Source of the DNA: CAG-103 sp963627135
GTDB lineage: Bacteria > Bacillota > Clostridia > Oscillospirales > Oscillospiraceae
Direction: 5' to 3'
Assembly (NCBI GenBank): GCA_963627135.1
Contig: CAVFZY010000014.1
Span: 1-46,502 of the forward strand
Length of the DNA: 46,502 nucleotides
A program made the position numbers and the translations under genes. Numbering within the stretch: the first letter of the stretch is position 1; each line of letters starts with the position of its first letter. This document shows, one piece after another, positions 30,139 through 38,295 of this stretch. A model generated the notes under the pieces. It saw only the letters and a list, made by a program, of their open reading frames with translations, was not told the DNA's origin and searched no databases.

Positions 30139-30759
30139 ATGATGGATGATTCCCAACTGTCCGATGCAGAGCTGCTGGCGCAGGTGAGCGCCGGAGACAC
30201 CGCCGCTGAGGAAGCACTCGCTGAGCGCTACAGCCGCTTGGTGCGTATCTGCGCGCGTCCGCTGTTTCTCGCAGGTGGTGACAGTGAGGACCTCATTCAG
30301 GAGGGAATGCTTGGCCTGCTCTCGGCGATCCGGCAGTATGACCCGGCATCCAATGTACCTTTCAAAGCTTATGCGGAAGTCTGTATCAGCAACCGCATTT
30401 ACAGTGCCATCAAGTCTGCTTCCAGGCAGAAGCATTCTCCACTCAACAGCGGCATTTCCCTAGACAGCATCCTCTCAGAAGAATCACAGACCCAGGCATC
30501 CACCTATCCGGAAGCAAATTGTCGTGTTACTGAGGAGCAGGTTCTGGCCAGAGAGAGTGAACAAGAGCTATTGTCCGCATTTACCCGGTACTTGTCAGCG
30601 TTTGAGGCGCGGGTACTTCGGCTGTATTTGTCCGGCCTGTCCTATGCCGAAATGGCGGCCGAAACGAACAAACCCGAAAAATCCATTGACAATGCCGTGC
30701 AGCGGATCCGCCGCAAACTGGCGCGGCTCCCCAATTTCAGCGACTTCAGCAAGAGCTGA
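30139..30759 (+). CDS. sigH: RNA polymerase sigma factor SigH (Spo0H-type)
   Basis: Region 2 is clear: AEEALAERYSRLVRICARP, DSEDLIQEGMLGLLSAI, FKAYAEVCISNRI, then the SigH-typical ASRQKHSPLNSGISLD. Region 4 (about residues 145-200) contains LSYAEMAAETNK and the recognition-helix end SIDNAVQRIRRKL. These segments closely resemble B. subtilis SigH, which drives entry into sporulation and stationary-phase genes. It has 206 residues. The start may be the ATG at 30139 or the adjacent one at 30142, which is better spaced from AAAGG. In many Clostridia sigH lies beside rlmB or secE; that context is absent here. Confidence 0.85.
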   Translation: MMDDSQLSDAELLAQVSAGDTAAEEALAERYSRLVRICARPLFLAGGDSEDLIQEGMLGLLSAIRQYDPASNVPFKAYAEVCISNRIYSAIKSASRQKHSPLNSGISLDSILSEESQTQASTYPEANCRVTEEQVLARESEQELLSAFTRYLSAFEARVLRLYLSGLSYAEMAAETNKPEKSIDNAVQRIRRKLARLPNFSDFSKS

Positions 30760-30805
30760 GCGCAATATAGCCGATAGGCAAGTTTTTCAAAAGAGAGGAT
30801 TTATC

Positions 30806-31084
30806 ATGTTCGAAGACAAAACGTTGAAGTGCAAAGAGTGCGGCGCAGAGTTCGTTTTCACCGCAGGTGAGCAGGAATTCTATGCGGAAAAGGGCTTCCA
30901 GAATGAGCCTCAGCGCTGCAAGGCCTGCCGTGACGCGCGCAAGAACGCCGCCCACGGTCCCCGCGAGTTCTTCACTGCCACCTGCGCTGCTTGCGGCGGC
31001 GAGGCCAGAGTTCCGTTTGAGCCGAAGTCTGACCGTCCTGTCTACTGCAGCGAGTGCTTCGCGAAGATGAGAGAGCAGCACTAA
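30806..31084 (+). CDS. Zinc-ribbon protein with CxxC-x17-CxxC domain (92 aa)
   Basis: Two zinc-finger-like modules. The first is CKECGAEF with a later CKAC, of the probable zinc-ribbon type. The second reads CAAC, then exactly 17 residues, then CSEC, matching the CxxC-x17-CxxC family. There are eight cysteines in four pairs, enough for two zinc sites. The function of the family is unknown. AGAGAGG precedes the ATG. It follows sigH after 46 bases without a terminator and may be co-transcribed with it; a strong terminator follows. Confidence 0.82.
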   Translation: MFEDKTLKCKECGAEFVFTAGEQEFYAEKGFQNEPQRCKACRDARKNAAHGPREFFTATCAACGGEARVPFEPKSDRPVYCSECFAKMREQH

Positions 31085-31102
31085 TCAGCAGATAAACTGG
31101 TT

Positions 31103-31140
31103 AAAATGATTGGGGCGCTTCGTGCGACCCAATCATTTTC
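31103..31140 (+). terminator. Terminator after the zinc-ribbon gene
   Basis: A perfect 12-bp stem (31103-31114 with 31128-31139), extended inside by CGC/GCG, ending in TTTT. Confidence 0.85.
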
Positions 31141-31169
31141 TCACAAGCAAAATACCGGAGGTAAAAGTT

Positions 31170-31373
31170 ATGTTTGAAATTTCCAGAGATACGATGATTT
31201 CGGAGATCCTGGCCAACGCCCCGGAAGCCATGCCCGTGTTCCAGAACATCGGTATGCACTGCCTCGGCTGTGCCATGGCCAGCGGCGAGACGCTGGAGCA
31301 GGCCTGCCTCGCGCACGATGTCGACCCGGACGAGTTCCTCGAGCAGCTGCGCACCTATCTGGAGAGCCTGTAA
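31170..31373 (+). CDS. DUF1858 / hybrid-cluster-associated redox disulfide protein (67 aa)
   Basis: Small helical protein with the motif MHCLGCAMASGETLEQAC, in which the CxxC pair could form a redox disulfide. It fits the DUF1858/TIGR03980 family, often found near hybrid-cluster protein genes or fused to other domains in anaerobes; hcp itself is not in the window. ACCGGAGG lies upstream of the ATG at 31170. Hairpins on both sides make it a small independent unit. Its function is not established. Confidence 0.85.
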   Translation: MFEISRDTMISEILANAPEAMPVFQNIGMHCLGCAMASGETLEQACLAHDVDPDEFLEQLRTYLESL

Positions 31374-31390
31374 AGATACAGACAAGGATC

Positions 31391-31415
31391 AAAAGCCGGC
31401 GGTATGCCGGCTTTT
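31391..31415 (+). terminator. Terminator after the redox disulfide gene
   Basis: AAAAGCCGGC (31391-31400) pairs perfectly with GCCGGCTTTT (31406-31415), loop GGTAT. Confidence 0.82.
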
Positions 31416-31436
31416 GGCATTTCAGGGGAGAGATTT

Positions 31437-32132
31437 ATGGATCACATTCGCCTGTCACCGCGGCTGCAAATGGTCGCAGATTTTGTTCCGCCGTGTGCCT
31501 GCGCTGCGGATATCGGCACGGATCACGGATATTTGCCGGTCTGGCTGCTGCAAAGCGGCGTCATTCAAACGGCGATCGCTGCCGACATTCATGCCGGCCC
31601 GCTCGCCAATGCGCGGCAATCTGCTGCCGCCTACGATCTGGAGGAGCGCTTTTGGTTCGTGCAGGCAGACGGTTTGCAATTTCCGGGCGCGCAAACAGCG
31701 GACGCTATCACCATTGCCGGTATGGGCGGGGAGACGATCTGCGCGATTCTGGCGGCTGTGCCGTGGCTGCGGCAGGGAAAACAGCTCGTTTTGCAGCCGC
31801 AGAGCAAAGTGGCGGAGCTGACAGACTGGCTCTGGCACAATGGTTTTACGATTGAGGACGCGGCTCTGTGCCGCGATGCCGGGAAGCGCTATCTTGCCCT
31901 GCGTGTACTCGGACGAGTGGCCGCGCAGACATATACGGTGGAGCAGCTGCTGCTTCGGCGCCGCGATCCGCTGCTGCCGGAGCACCTGACGGAAGAGATC
32001 CGACGGCAAACGCGTGCACGTGCCGGCATGGCGCATGCAAAACAGACGCCAGCGGCAGAACTGGCAGCGATCGATGCGTGGCTCTCGCAGCTGCAGGCCT
32101 GCCTGAAGGAGGTACAGACATGGAAATCGTAA
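31437..32132 (+). CDS. trmK: tRNA (adenine(22)-N1)-methyltransferase TrmK
   Basis: Class I SAM-dependent methyltransferase that makes m1A22 in tRNA. The SAM-binding motif is AADIGTDHGYLPVWLLQ near residue 25, then AIAADIHAGPLANARQSA, the catalytic-site region ITIAGMGGETICAIL, and a C-terminal coiled-coil-like domain. Its 231 residues match B. subtilis YqfN. The start is the ATG at 31437 with GGGGAGAG upstream. The last codons overlap the start of the Nif3-like gene by 13 bases; trmK-nif3 is a conserved Firmicutes pair. Confidence 0.9.
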   Translation: MDHIRLSPRLQMVADFVPPCACAADIGTDHGYLPVWLLQSGVIQTAIAADIHAGPLANARQSAAAYDLEERFWFVQADGLQFPGAQTADAITIAGMGGETICAILAAVPWLRQGKQLVLQPQSKVAELTDWLWHNGFTIEDAALCRDAGKRYLALRVLGRVAAQTYTVEQLLLRRRDPLLPEHLTEEIRRQTRARAGMAHAKQTPAAELAAIDAWLSQLQACLKEVQTWKS

Positions 32133-32920
32133 ACGACATCTACGCTTTCTTAAACGAGATCGCGCCGGTGCGGTATCAAATGGACTTCGATAACGCCGGC
32201 TTTCTGGTCGGTGACGGCGGCACTGCGGTGAAAAAAGCGCTGCTGGCGTTGGACATCACGGATGACGTGATCGCGGAAGCGGTCGAGCTGCGCGCGCAGC
32301 TCATCCTTTCGCACCACCCGCTCATCTTTACACCGCTGCGGCACGCGACGACGGACGATCCCGCTGGACGCAAGGTTTTGGCGCTGGCACGGTACGGCAT
32401 TTCCGCCATCTGTATGCACACGAATCTGGATATAGCCGCCGGCGGCGTCAATGACGCGCTCATGGCGGCACTGGGTGCGGAGGTCATGGGCGGTCTGGAG
32501 CCGGCCGGTACGGCAGTCGACGGGAGCACGCTTACCTGCGGCCGCATCGGGAAGCTGCCGGAGGCCATGACAATGACAGAGTTTCTGCCCTATGTTGCCG
32601 GACGCCTGCATGCCAACGGCGTGCGGTATGTGGATGGCGGACTGCCGGTAGAAAGGCTCGCGGTTTGCGGCGGCTCCGGCGGGAATATGCTGGAGCTGGC
32701 GGCTGCAAAAAGCTGCGATACCTTTGTGACGGCGGATGTGAAGTACGACCGGTTCCTCGCAGCAAAGGAGCTCGGCATCAATCTGATCGACGCCGACCAC
32801 TTCTGCACGGAAAATGTGATCATCCCGGTCCTGCAGGCAAAGCTTCAGCAGCAGTTCCCGGACGTCGCGTTTAACATCAGTAAGGTGCATAACCAGACCA
32901 TACAGACATATTGTCCATAA
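32120..32920 (+). CDS. Nif3-like dinuclear metal-centre hexameric protein
   Basis: Nif3/DUF34 (YqfO-type) family. Metal-ligand segments are ILSHHPLIF (His pair), ICMHTNLDIA and the C-terminal NLIDADHFCTENVI. At 266 residues it is the short form lacking the PII-like insert of longer Firmicutes members. Proposed roles include GTP cyclohydrolase-I-like chemistry or metal and NAD-precursor metabolism, but the activity is unsettled. AAGGAGG lies inside trmK upstream of the ATG, indicating coupled translation. Confidence 0.88.
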   Translation: MEIVNDIYAFLNEIAPVRYQMDFDNAGFLVGDGGTAVKKALLALDITDDVIAEAVELRAQLILSHHPLIFTPLRHATTDDPAGRKVLALARYGISAICMHTNLDIAAGGVNDALMAALGAEVMGGLEPAGTAVDGSTLTCGRIGKLPEAMTMTEFLPYVAGRLHANGVRYVDGGLPVERLAVCGGSGGNMLELAAAKSCDTFVTADVKYDRFLAAKELGINLIDADHFCTENVIIPVLQAKLQQQFPDVAFNISKVHNQTIQTYCP

Positions 32921-32922
32921 CG

Positions 32923-32951
32923 TATGCCGCCGGTACGCTGCCGGCGGCATA
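32923..32951 (+). terminator. Hairpin after the Nif3-like gene
   Basis: A perfect 11-bp stem (32923-32933 with 32941-32951), loop of 7, followed by only TT and C. Its right arm provides the first part of the spoIVA -35 element. Confidence 0.6.
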
Positions 32952-32975
32952 TTCTCGTCCCAGACCTCATACAGT
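32947..32975 (+). promoter_or_regulatory. Sigma-E-type promoter of spoIVA
   Basis: GCATATT (32947-32953), 14 bases, CATACAGT (32968-32975) fits the sporulation sigma-E consensus (-35 GNATATT-like, -10 CATACANT). spoIVA is a known sigma-E gene in Bacillus and Clostridioides. Confidence 0.78.
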
Positions 32976-33007
32976 TTTGGTAAGACTGATGAGGAGAGGA
33001 CGACAGA

Positions 33008-34486
33008 ATGGACAATTCTTCAATTTACGCAGACATTGCCGCCCGTACCGGCGGGAATATTTACATCGGCGTTGTCGGCCCGGTGCGCACTGGAAAATCG
33101 ACCTTCATCAAACGATTCATGGAAACGCTCGTGCTGCCGAATATTTCCGATGATTACGTGCGGGAGCGCACACGCGACGAGCTGCCGCAAAGCGGCTCCG
33201 GCCGGACGATCATGACAGCGGAACCGAAGTTTGTCCCGGAGGATGCCGTCTCGATCGAGCTGGACGCGTCCGTGCGCGCCTCCGTGCGGTTGATCGACAG
33301 TGTCGGCTATATGATCCCCGGCGCAAACGGCCAGTACGAAAACGGGGAAGAGCGTTTGGTCACGACGCCGTGGTACGATCATGAGATCCCCATGCGCGTA
33401 GCGGCGGAAGATGGGACGCGCAAAGTTATCCGCGAGCACTCGACGATCGGTATCGTCGTCACGACCGACGGCAGTGTGACCGAGCTTGCGCGGGAGGACT
33501 ATGCCGCAGCGGAAGCACGCATCGTCGCAGAGCTGCAGGACATTGGTAAGCCGTTTCTCATTCTGCTCAACACGGCCAATCCGGCGGGGGAGGCTGCACA
33601 AACATTGGCTGCCCTGCTACAGGAACAGTACGATGCCGCCTGCCTGCCGGTCAACTGTTTGGAGCTGACGGAGCAGGACATTCTGGAGATTTTGCGCTCG
33701 GTCCTGTACGAATTTCCGGTCGCGGAGGCATGCTTCCGCATGCCGGAGTGGATGGACGTTCTGCCGCCCGGCAACGAAACAAAGCAGCAGATCTATGCGC
33801 TGCTGCGCGAACAGATGCCGTCGCTGCATCGCCTGCGTGACGCGCGACGCGCGGCGCAGGCGCTCACAGACAGCGAGATGCTGGAAACGGCAGACGTAGA
33901 AAATGTCTCCGTGGCCACCGGGGCCGTTTGCTATGTGCTCACATTTCCGCGTGCGCTGTATTACAGTATCATCAGCGAGCAGGCGGGTGTTGCGCTGCGC
34001 AGTGACGGGGAGCTCATCTCATTTCTGGCAGAAATGGGGCGCATCCAGTCCGACTATCAGCACATCTGCGGCGCGCTGGAGGACGTGCGCAGCAAGGGTT
34101 ACGGGGTCGTCATGCCGTCGGCCGGTGACCTGCAGCTGGCAGAGCCGGAGATCGTCCGCAAGGGCGGGCGCTACGGCGTCCGACTCAAGGCCAGCGCCAA
34201 AGCCATTCATATGTTCCAGACCAATATCGAGATAGAGGTCTCGCCGGAGATTGGCGGAGAAAACGCTTCCAGTGAGATCCTTGGTTTCCTGCTGCAGGGC
34301 TTTGACGGTGATGTCGAGCAGCTCTGGCAGTCCAACATTTTCGGGAAGCCGATCTATACGATCGCGCAGGAGGGCGTGGAGGAAAAACTCAGCTGTCTGC
34401 CAACCAAAGCCGTCAGTAAGCTGCAGGAGACACTGCAGCGCGTCGTCAATGAGGGCAGCGGTACATTGATCTGTATTATTCTGTGA
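33008..34486 (+). CDS. spoIVA: Stage IV sporulation protein A, coat morphogenetic ATPase
   Basis: Made in the mother cell, it hydrolyses ATP and polymerises around the forespore as the base layer of the spore coat. The N-terminal TRAFAC-like domain has Walker A GPVRTGKS (residues 24-31), SGRTIMTAEPKFVPEDAV and RLIDSVGYMIPGANGQYE. The middle and C-terminal parts follow with the typical ending NEGSGTLICIIL. Its 492 residues equal the B. subtilis length. GAGGAGAGG lies upstream of the ATG. It is monocistronic between a sigma-E promoter and a terminator. Confidence 0.96.
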   Translation: MDNSSIYADIAARTGGNIYIGVVGPVRTGKSTFIKRFMETLVLPNISDDYVRERTRDELPQSGSGRTIMTAEPKFVPEDAVSIELDASVRASVRLIDSVGYMIPGANGQYENGEERLVTTPWYDHEIPMRVAAEDGTRKVIREHSTIGIVVTTDGSVTELAREDYAAAEARIVAELQDIGKPFLILLNTANPAGEAAQTLAALLQEQYDAACLPVNCLELTEQDILEILRSVLYEFPVAEACFRMPEWMDVLPPGNETKQQIYALLREQMPSLHRLRDARRAAQALTDSEMLETADVENVSVATGAVCYVLTFPRALYYSIISEQAGVALRSDGELISFLAEMGRIQSDYQHICGALEDVRSKGYGVVMPSAGDLQLAEPEIVRKGGRYGVRLKASAKAIHMFQTNIEIEVSPEIGGENASSEILGFLLQGFDGDVEQLWQSNIFGKPIYTIAQEGVEEKLSCLPTKAVSKLQETLQRVVNEGSGTLICIIL

Positions 34487-34488
34487 GG

Positions 34489-34519
34489 AAAACGCTCCGG
34501 CACTGCCGGGGCGTTTTTT
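34489..34519 (+). terminator. spoIVA terminator
   Basis: AACGCTCCGG (34491-34500) pairs with CCGGGGCGTT (34506-34515), one G-T pair, then TTTTTT. Confidence 0.85.
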
Positions 34520-34574
34520 CTCAATCCGGCAAAAATGACGTGGATTCCGGCTGGCGTTTTGTGTAAGGTTTGCG

Positions 34575-34603
34575 TTGTTTTCTTCACAGTGCTGTGGTAA
34601 ACT
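34575..34603 (+). promoter_or_regulatory. Candidate promoter of the aspartate aminotransferase gene
   Basis: TTGTTT (34575-34580), 17 bases, TAAACT (34598-34603). The spacer contains the dyad CACAG-TG-CTGTG. Confidence 0.45.
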
Positions 34604-34638
34604 ATGGACAAGAATTCTAAAGAAAACGAGGGATGTTT

Positions 34639-35835
34639 ATGAAGGCACTTTCCAAAATTGCTGCCGGCGTGAGCCCGTCCGCAACGCTAGCTGTCAGCGC
34701 CCTGGCCAAGAAGATGAAAGCAGAAGGCAAGGATGTCATCGGCTTCGGTGCCGGTGAGCCCGATTTTGCCACGCCCGACCGTATCAGTTATGCCGGTGTG
34801 CACGCGATTTGCGACGGAAAGACACGCTATACCCCGGCGGCCGGCATGATCGAGCTGCGCCAGGCGATCTGTGACCGCGCGAAGGCGGACTACGGTCTGG
34901 AATACGATGCCACGCAGGCGGTTGTCGCCAGCGGCGCCAAGCACATGGTCTACATCGCGCTGGCTGCACTGGTCGATCCGGATGACGAAGTGATCGTTCC
35001 GGCCCCGTACTGGGTCAGCTATTATGAGATGGTGCGCCTGTTCGGTGGTGTGCCCGTTGTTGTCAATGTCAGCGAGGAGCAGGGCTTCCAGCTCACGCCG
35101 GAGCAGCTCGAGCAGGCCATCACGGATAAGACCAAGGCCATCATCCTCAATAACCCCTCCAACCCGACCGGCGCTGTCTATCCGAAAGAGGCGCTCAAAG
35201 CCGTTGCCGATGTCTGCGTGAAGCATGATCTGTATATCATCTCGGATGAGATCTATGATAAGCTTGTATATGACGGTGTGCCGTTCACCAGCGTTGCCGC
35301 GCTCAGCGACGAGATCAAGGCGCACACGATCCTCATCAACGGCGTTTCCAAGACCTATGCCATGACCGGCTGGCGCATCGGCTATTCGCTGTCACCGGCA
35401 CCGGTGGCCAAGGCTATGACCAATTACCTCAGCCATTCGACCGGCGCACCGGGCACCATGTGCCAGTGTGCGGCCATCGAGGCGCTCTCCGGCCCGCAGG
35501 ACGAGGCGGAGCAGATGCGCAAGGTGTTTGAGCAGCGCCGTGACCTGATCGTGCGCCGCATCAATGCCATGCCCGGTGTCAGCTGCCTGAAGCCGAGCGG
35601 CGCGTTCTACGTCATGATGAATCTGGAGCAGATCATCGGCAAACAGATCGATGGTCAGGTTATCAGCAGCGGTGATGATTTTGCAAAACTTTTGCTGGAA
35701 AAGAGCCTGGTCGCGGTCGTGCCGGGCAGCGGCTTTGGCGTGCCGAATTTCGTGCGCCTGAGCTATGCGATCTCGACGGAAAATATCGAGACCGGAATGG
35801 ATCGCCTGGAGGCGTTTCTAAAGCAGCTTCAGTAA
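34639..35835 (+). CDS. Class I aminotransferase, probable aspartate aminotransferase (AspB type)
   Basis: PLP-dependent fold type I, subgroup I-gamma like Bacillus AspB. Motifs are VIGFGAGEPDFATP, TRYTPAAGMIELR, VPAPYWVSYYEM, LNNPSNPTGAVYP, ISDEIYDKLVYDG, the PLP-lysine region NGVSKTYAMTGWRIGY, and GAFYVMMNL with the substrate-carboxylate Arg in FVRLSYA. It interconverts aspartate/2-oxoglutarate and oxaloacetate/glutamate; other amino acids cannot be excluded. It has 398 residues. The ATG at 34639 is 6 bases from GAGGG; an in-frame ATG at 34633 is too close to that site. Confidence 0.9.
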   Translation: MKALSKIAAGVSPSATLAVSALAKKMKAEGKDVIGFGAGEPDFATPDRISYAGVHAICDGKTRYTPAAGMIELRQAICDRAKADYGLEYDATQAVVASGAKHMVYIALAALVDPDDEVIVPAPYWVSYYEMVRLFGGVPVVVNVSEEQGFQLTPEQLEQAITDKTKAIILNNPSNPTGAVYPKEALKAVADVCVKHDLYIISDEIYDKLVYDGVPFTSVAALSDEIKAHTILINGVSKTYAMTGWRIGYSLSPAPVAKAMTNYLSHSTGAPGTMCQCAAIEALSGPQDEAEQMRKVFEQRRDLIVRRINAMPGVSCLKPSGAFYVMMNLEQIIGKQIDGQVISSGDDFAKLLLEKSLVAVVPGSGFGVPNFVRLSYAISTENIETGMDRLEAFLKQLQ

Positions 35836-35847
35836 ACCGGTATTTAT

Positions 35848-35880
35848 GAGGCGCGTGGGTCAACCGCGCGCCTCTTTTTC
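35848..35880 (+). terminator. Aspartate aminotransferase terminator
   Basis: GAGGCGCG (35848-35855) pairs with CGCGCCTC (35867-35874), then TTTTT. Confidence 0.8.
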
Positions 35881-35890
35881 TGTGCCTTGG

Positions 35891-35958
35891 TTGACGTGCC
35901 GGGCACAAAATGGTATCCTGAGAGCATGTCATAAGCGCCTATCCCCACCGCATACCAT
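35891..35958 (+). promoter_or_regulatory. Two candidate promoters of cwlD (sigma-A type and sigma-E type)
   Basis: TTGACG (35891-35896), 17 bases, TATCCT (35914-35919) is sigma-A-like. Further down, TCATAAG (35929-35935) with CATACCAT (35951-35958) resembles a sigma-E promoter, with geometry one base longer than that of spoIVA. Confidence 0.45.
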
Positions 35959-35977
35959 AGCAAGAGGGGGGAGCGCT

Positions 35978-36712
35978 GTGACAAAGTTACTCTATCAGCG
36001 GATTCTGGTCGTGCTGCTGGCGTTGATCGTGGTGTTCGGCGGCTGGTTCGCTGCCGACTGGCAGCTCCGGCGCGCGGAAGCGGCCGCAAACTGGACTGAT
36101 CCAAAGCAAGTCCTGATCCTTGACGCCGGTCACGGCGGGGAGGACGGCGGGGCAGTGGCGCCAAACGGGACCATTGAGGCAGATGTGAACCTGCAGATCG
36201 CGCTGCGCGCCCGCGCCATCGCGGAACTGACCGGTATTGAAGTCGTCATGACACGCGACAGCCCGGACATTTTCTACCCGGACGATGCTACTACGATTGC
36301 CGAGCGGAAAAAAGCCGACCAGCACCAGCGCGCAGAGCTCATTCGCAAAACGGACAACGCCGTGCTCATCAGCATCCACCAGAACTGCTATCCGGATCGG
36401 AAGCCGTCGGGCGCGCAGGTGCTGTACGCAACAAGCGCCGGAAGCGACACGCTCGGCACGCTGATGCACGATAATCTCGTCGCGTATCTTGACACGCAAA
36501 ACCGGCGCGTTGCAGCACCGATCTCGGATAAGATCTACCTGATGCGCGAGGTGAAATGCCCCGCAGTGCTGGTCGAGTGCGGCTTTTTATCCAACGAATC
36601 CGAGTGCGCAAAGCTCAAAGACGGCGGCTACCAGACAAAACTGGCGGCCGTTATCATCGCGTCCTACTTACAATACCGGCAGTCACTGCCGCAAACAGGA
36701 ATGGTTACATGA
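35978..36712 (+). CDS. cwlD: N-acetylmuramoyl-L-alanine amidase CwlD
   Basis: Zinc amidase (Amidase_3 family). A signal-anchor (about residues 8-25, ILVVLLALIVVFGGWFAA) precedes the catalytic domain with zinc ligands in LDAGHGGEDGG (His), GTIEADVNLQIAL (Glu), and SIHQNCY (His), and the catalytic Glu in VLVECGFLSN. The size (244 residues) fits CwlD, which with PdaA makes muramic-delta-lactam in spore cortex, the mark recognised at germination. The start is the GTG at 35978 with GGGGGGAG upstream; an in-frame ATG at 35846 reads through terminator and promoters. The stop overlaps the radA start (ATGA). Confidence 0.88.
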   Translation: MTKLLYQRILVVLLALIVVFGGWFAADWQLRRAEAAANWTDPKQVLILDAGHGGEDGGAVAPNGTIEADVNLQIALRARAIAELTGIEVVMTRDSPDIFYPDDATTIAERKKADQHQRAELIRKTDNAVLISIHQNCYPDRKPSGAQVLYATSAGSDTLGTLMHDNLVAYLDTQNRRVAAPISDKIYLMREVKCPAVLVECGFLSNESECAKLKDGGYQTKLAAVIIASYLQYRQSLPQTGMVT

Positions 36713-38076
36713 AAGCAAAATCGAGTACAAAAACCGTATTTTATTGCTCAGAATGCGGCAATGAGACGGCAAAATGGATGGGGCAGTGCCCGGCGTGCGG
36801 CGCATGGAACACGCTGGTCGAGGCACCGAAGGAGTCCAAAATGGCGCTTGGCACGCGTGCAAAACGCATCGCGCAGCCAAAGCTGATCTCGGAACTGGAC
36901 GCCGAGGAAGAGCTGCGATTTTCCACAGGGATCGGGGAGTTTGACCGCGTGCTCGGCGGCGGCGCCGTGCGCGGCTCGCTGGTTCTGGTCGGTGGTGCGC
37001 CCGGCATCGGCAAATCCACGCTGCTGCTGCAGCTCTGCGGCCGCATCAGTGCGCGGGAAACGATCCTTTACGTCTCCGGCGAAGAGAGTCAGCGTCAGCT
37101 GAAAATGCGCGCGCAGCGCCTCGGCGTTGATCACGGCAGCATTTATGTCCTGGCTGAAACAGATCTGAACACCGTTCTGTCTACGATCGATGACTTGCAG
37201 CCGACCATCCTGATCGTCGACTCCATTCAAACCATGTACGACGCCGAGACGGCCTCGACGCCCGGCAGCATCAGCCAGGTGCGCGAGTGCACGATGCGCA
37301 TCATGCGCTCAGCCAAAGACAGCGGCTATACGGCGTTCGTTGTCGGTCACATCAACAAGGAGGGCAGCATTGCCGGCCCGAAAGTGCTCGAGCACATGGT
37401 CGACTGCGTGCTGTATTTTGAGGGCGACCAGAGTATGTCTTACCGCATTTTGCGGGCGGCAAAAAACAGATTCGGGTCAACAAACGAGATCGGTGTCTTT
37501 GAAATGGAGGATTCCGGGCTTTGCGAGGTGACAAATCCGTCGGAAATGTTACTATCCGGACGCCCGACCAACACGCCCGGTACCTGTGTTGTCGGCGTCA
37601 TGGAGGGCTCGCGCACAGTGCTGGCCGAGGTGCAGGCGCTGGTCACGCCGTCGGGCTACAGCGGCGCGCGCCGGAACGCCAACGGTGTTGACTATAACCG
37701 CGCCATGCTGCTGCTGGCCGTACTGGAAAAACGCGCCGGTTTTTCGCTGTCGGGCTGCGATGCATACATCAACGTTGTCGGCGGCCTGCGGCTGGACGAG
37801 CCGGCAACAGATTTGGCGGTCATTCTGGCGATCGCATCGAGCTATAAGGATCTGCCGGTCGGCAGCGATCTGGCTGCTGTCGGCGAGGTCGGCCTGTCCG
37901 GTGAGATACGCTCCGTGAGCCATTTGAACCAGCGCCTGTCCGAGATCGCTCGGCTGGGATTCCGACGCTGTATCATTCCGGCACACGTACGCGATGATGT
38001 GCAGAAGCAAAACGGTCTGCAGACGATCCCGGTCAAGAACATTCGGGAAGCGCTCAAGGCCGTGTTCGGTGCGTAA
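36709..38076 (+). CDS. radA: DNA repair protein RadA (Sms)
   Basis: RecA-like branch-migration ATPase/helicase of recombination. It has an N-terminal zinc finger (YCSECGNETAKWMGQCPACGAW), Walker A GGAPGIGKST, the RadA-specific KNRFG in AAKNRFGSTNEIG, and a C-terminal Lon-like domain (VNVVGGLRLDEPATDLAV-type, ALPVGSDLAAVGEVGLSGEIR-type). It has 455 residues. The gene begins inside the cwlD stop codon (ATGA overlap) and ends before a strong terminator. Coupling a spore-cortex amidase to a DNA repair gene is unusual and may simply be shared transcription. Confidence 0.95.
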   Translation: MKAKSSTKTVFYCSECGNETAKWMGQCPACGAWNTLVEAPKESKMALGTRAKRIAQPKLISELDAEEELRFSTGIGEFDRVLGGGAVRGSLVLVGGAPGIGKSTLLLQLCGRISARETILYVSGEESQRQLKMRAQRLGVDHGSIYVLAETDLNTVLSTIDDLQPTILIVDSIQTMYDAETASTPGSISQVRECTMRIMRSAKDSGYTAFVVGHINKEGSIAGPKVLEHMVDCVLYFEGDQSMSYRILRAAKNRFGSTNEIGVFEMEDSGLCEVTNPSEMLLSGRPTNTPGTCVVGVMEGSRTVLAEVQALVTPSGYSGARRNANGVDYNRAMLLLAVLEKRAGFSLSGCDAYINVVGGLRLDEPATDLAVILAIASSYKDLPVGSDLAAVGEVGLSGEIRSVSHLNQRLSEIARLGFRRCIIPAHVRDDVQKQNGLQTIPVKNIREALKAVFGA

Positions 38077-38141
38077 ATCTTTTGATTCCTGCTGCAAGAA
38101 AGCATGCACTGAGGGACTGAGGAATTGAGAACATGATGATG

Positions 38142-38183
38142 AAAACCGCCGGAAGTCTTGGTTACGGCTTTTCGGCGGTTTTC
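38142..38183 (+). terminator. cwlD-radA terminator
   Basis: AAAACCGCCG (38142-38151) pairs with CGGCGGTTTT (38173-38182) with further weak pairs inside, and T-rich sequence follows. Confidence 0.78.
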
Positions 38184-38193
38184 TCCTCCTACA

Positions 38194-38223
38194 AATTCGG
38201 CAAAATTTTTATTTTGCCGAATT
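38194..38223. repeat. Perfect 13-bp inverted repeat before the second recombinase
   Basis: AATTCGGCAAAAT (38194-38206) and its exact complement (38211-38223) around TTTT. It lies just 18 bases upstream of the recombinase -35. No T run of terminator type follows on either strand, although the plus side is AT-rich; it may be an operator or recombinase-binding site. Confidence 0.7.
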
Positions 38224-38241
38224 ATTTGTGGATTTTGTCAA

Positions 38242-38270
38242 TAGACACTGCCCCGTACTTCTGGTATGCT
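38242..38270 (+). promoter_or_regulatory. Promoter of the second tyrosine recombinase
   Basis: TAGACA (38242-38247), 17 bases, TATGCT (38265-38270). Confidence 0.55.
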
Positions 38271-38295
38271 CATATCAGAAATTGAGGTGTTGGGT

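Noticed and set aside
30806..31084. Zinc-ribbon protein as an anti-sigma factor for the neighbouring sigma factor
   Set aside because: There is no membrane segment and no HxxxCxxC anti-sigma motif, and SigH-type factors are not usually controlled that way.
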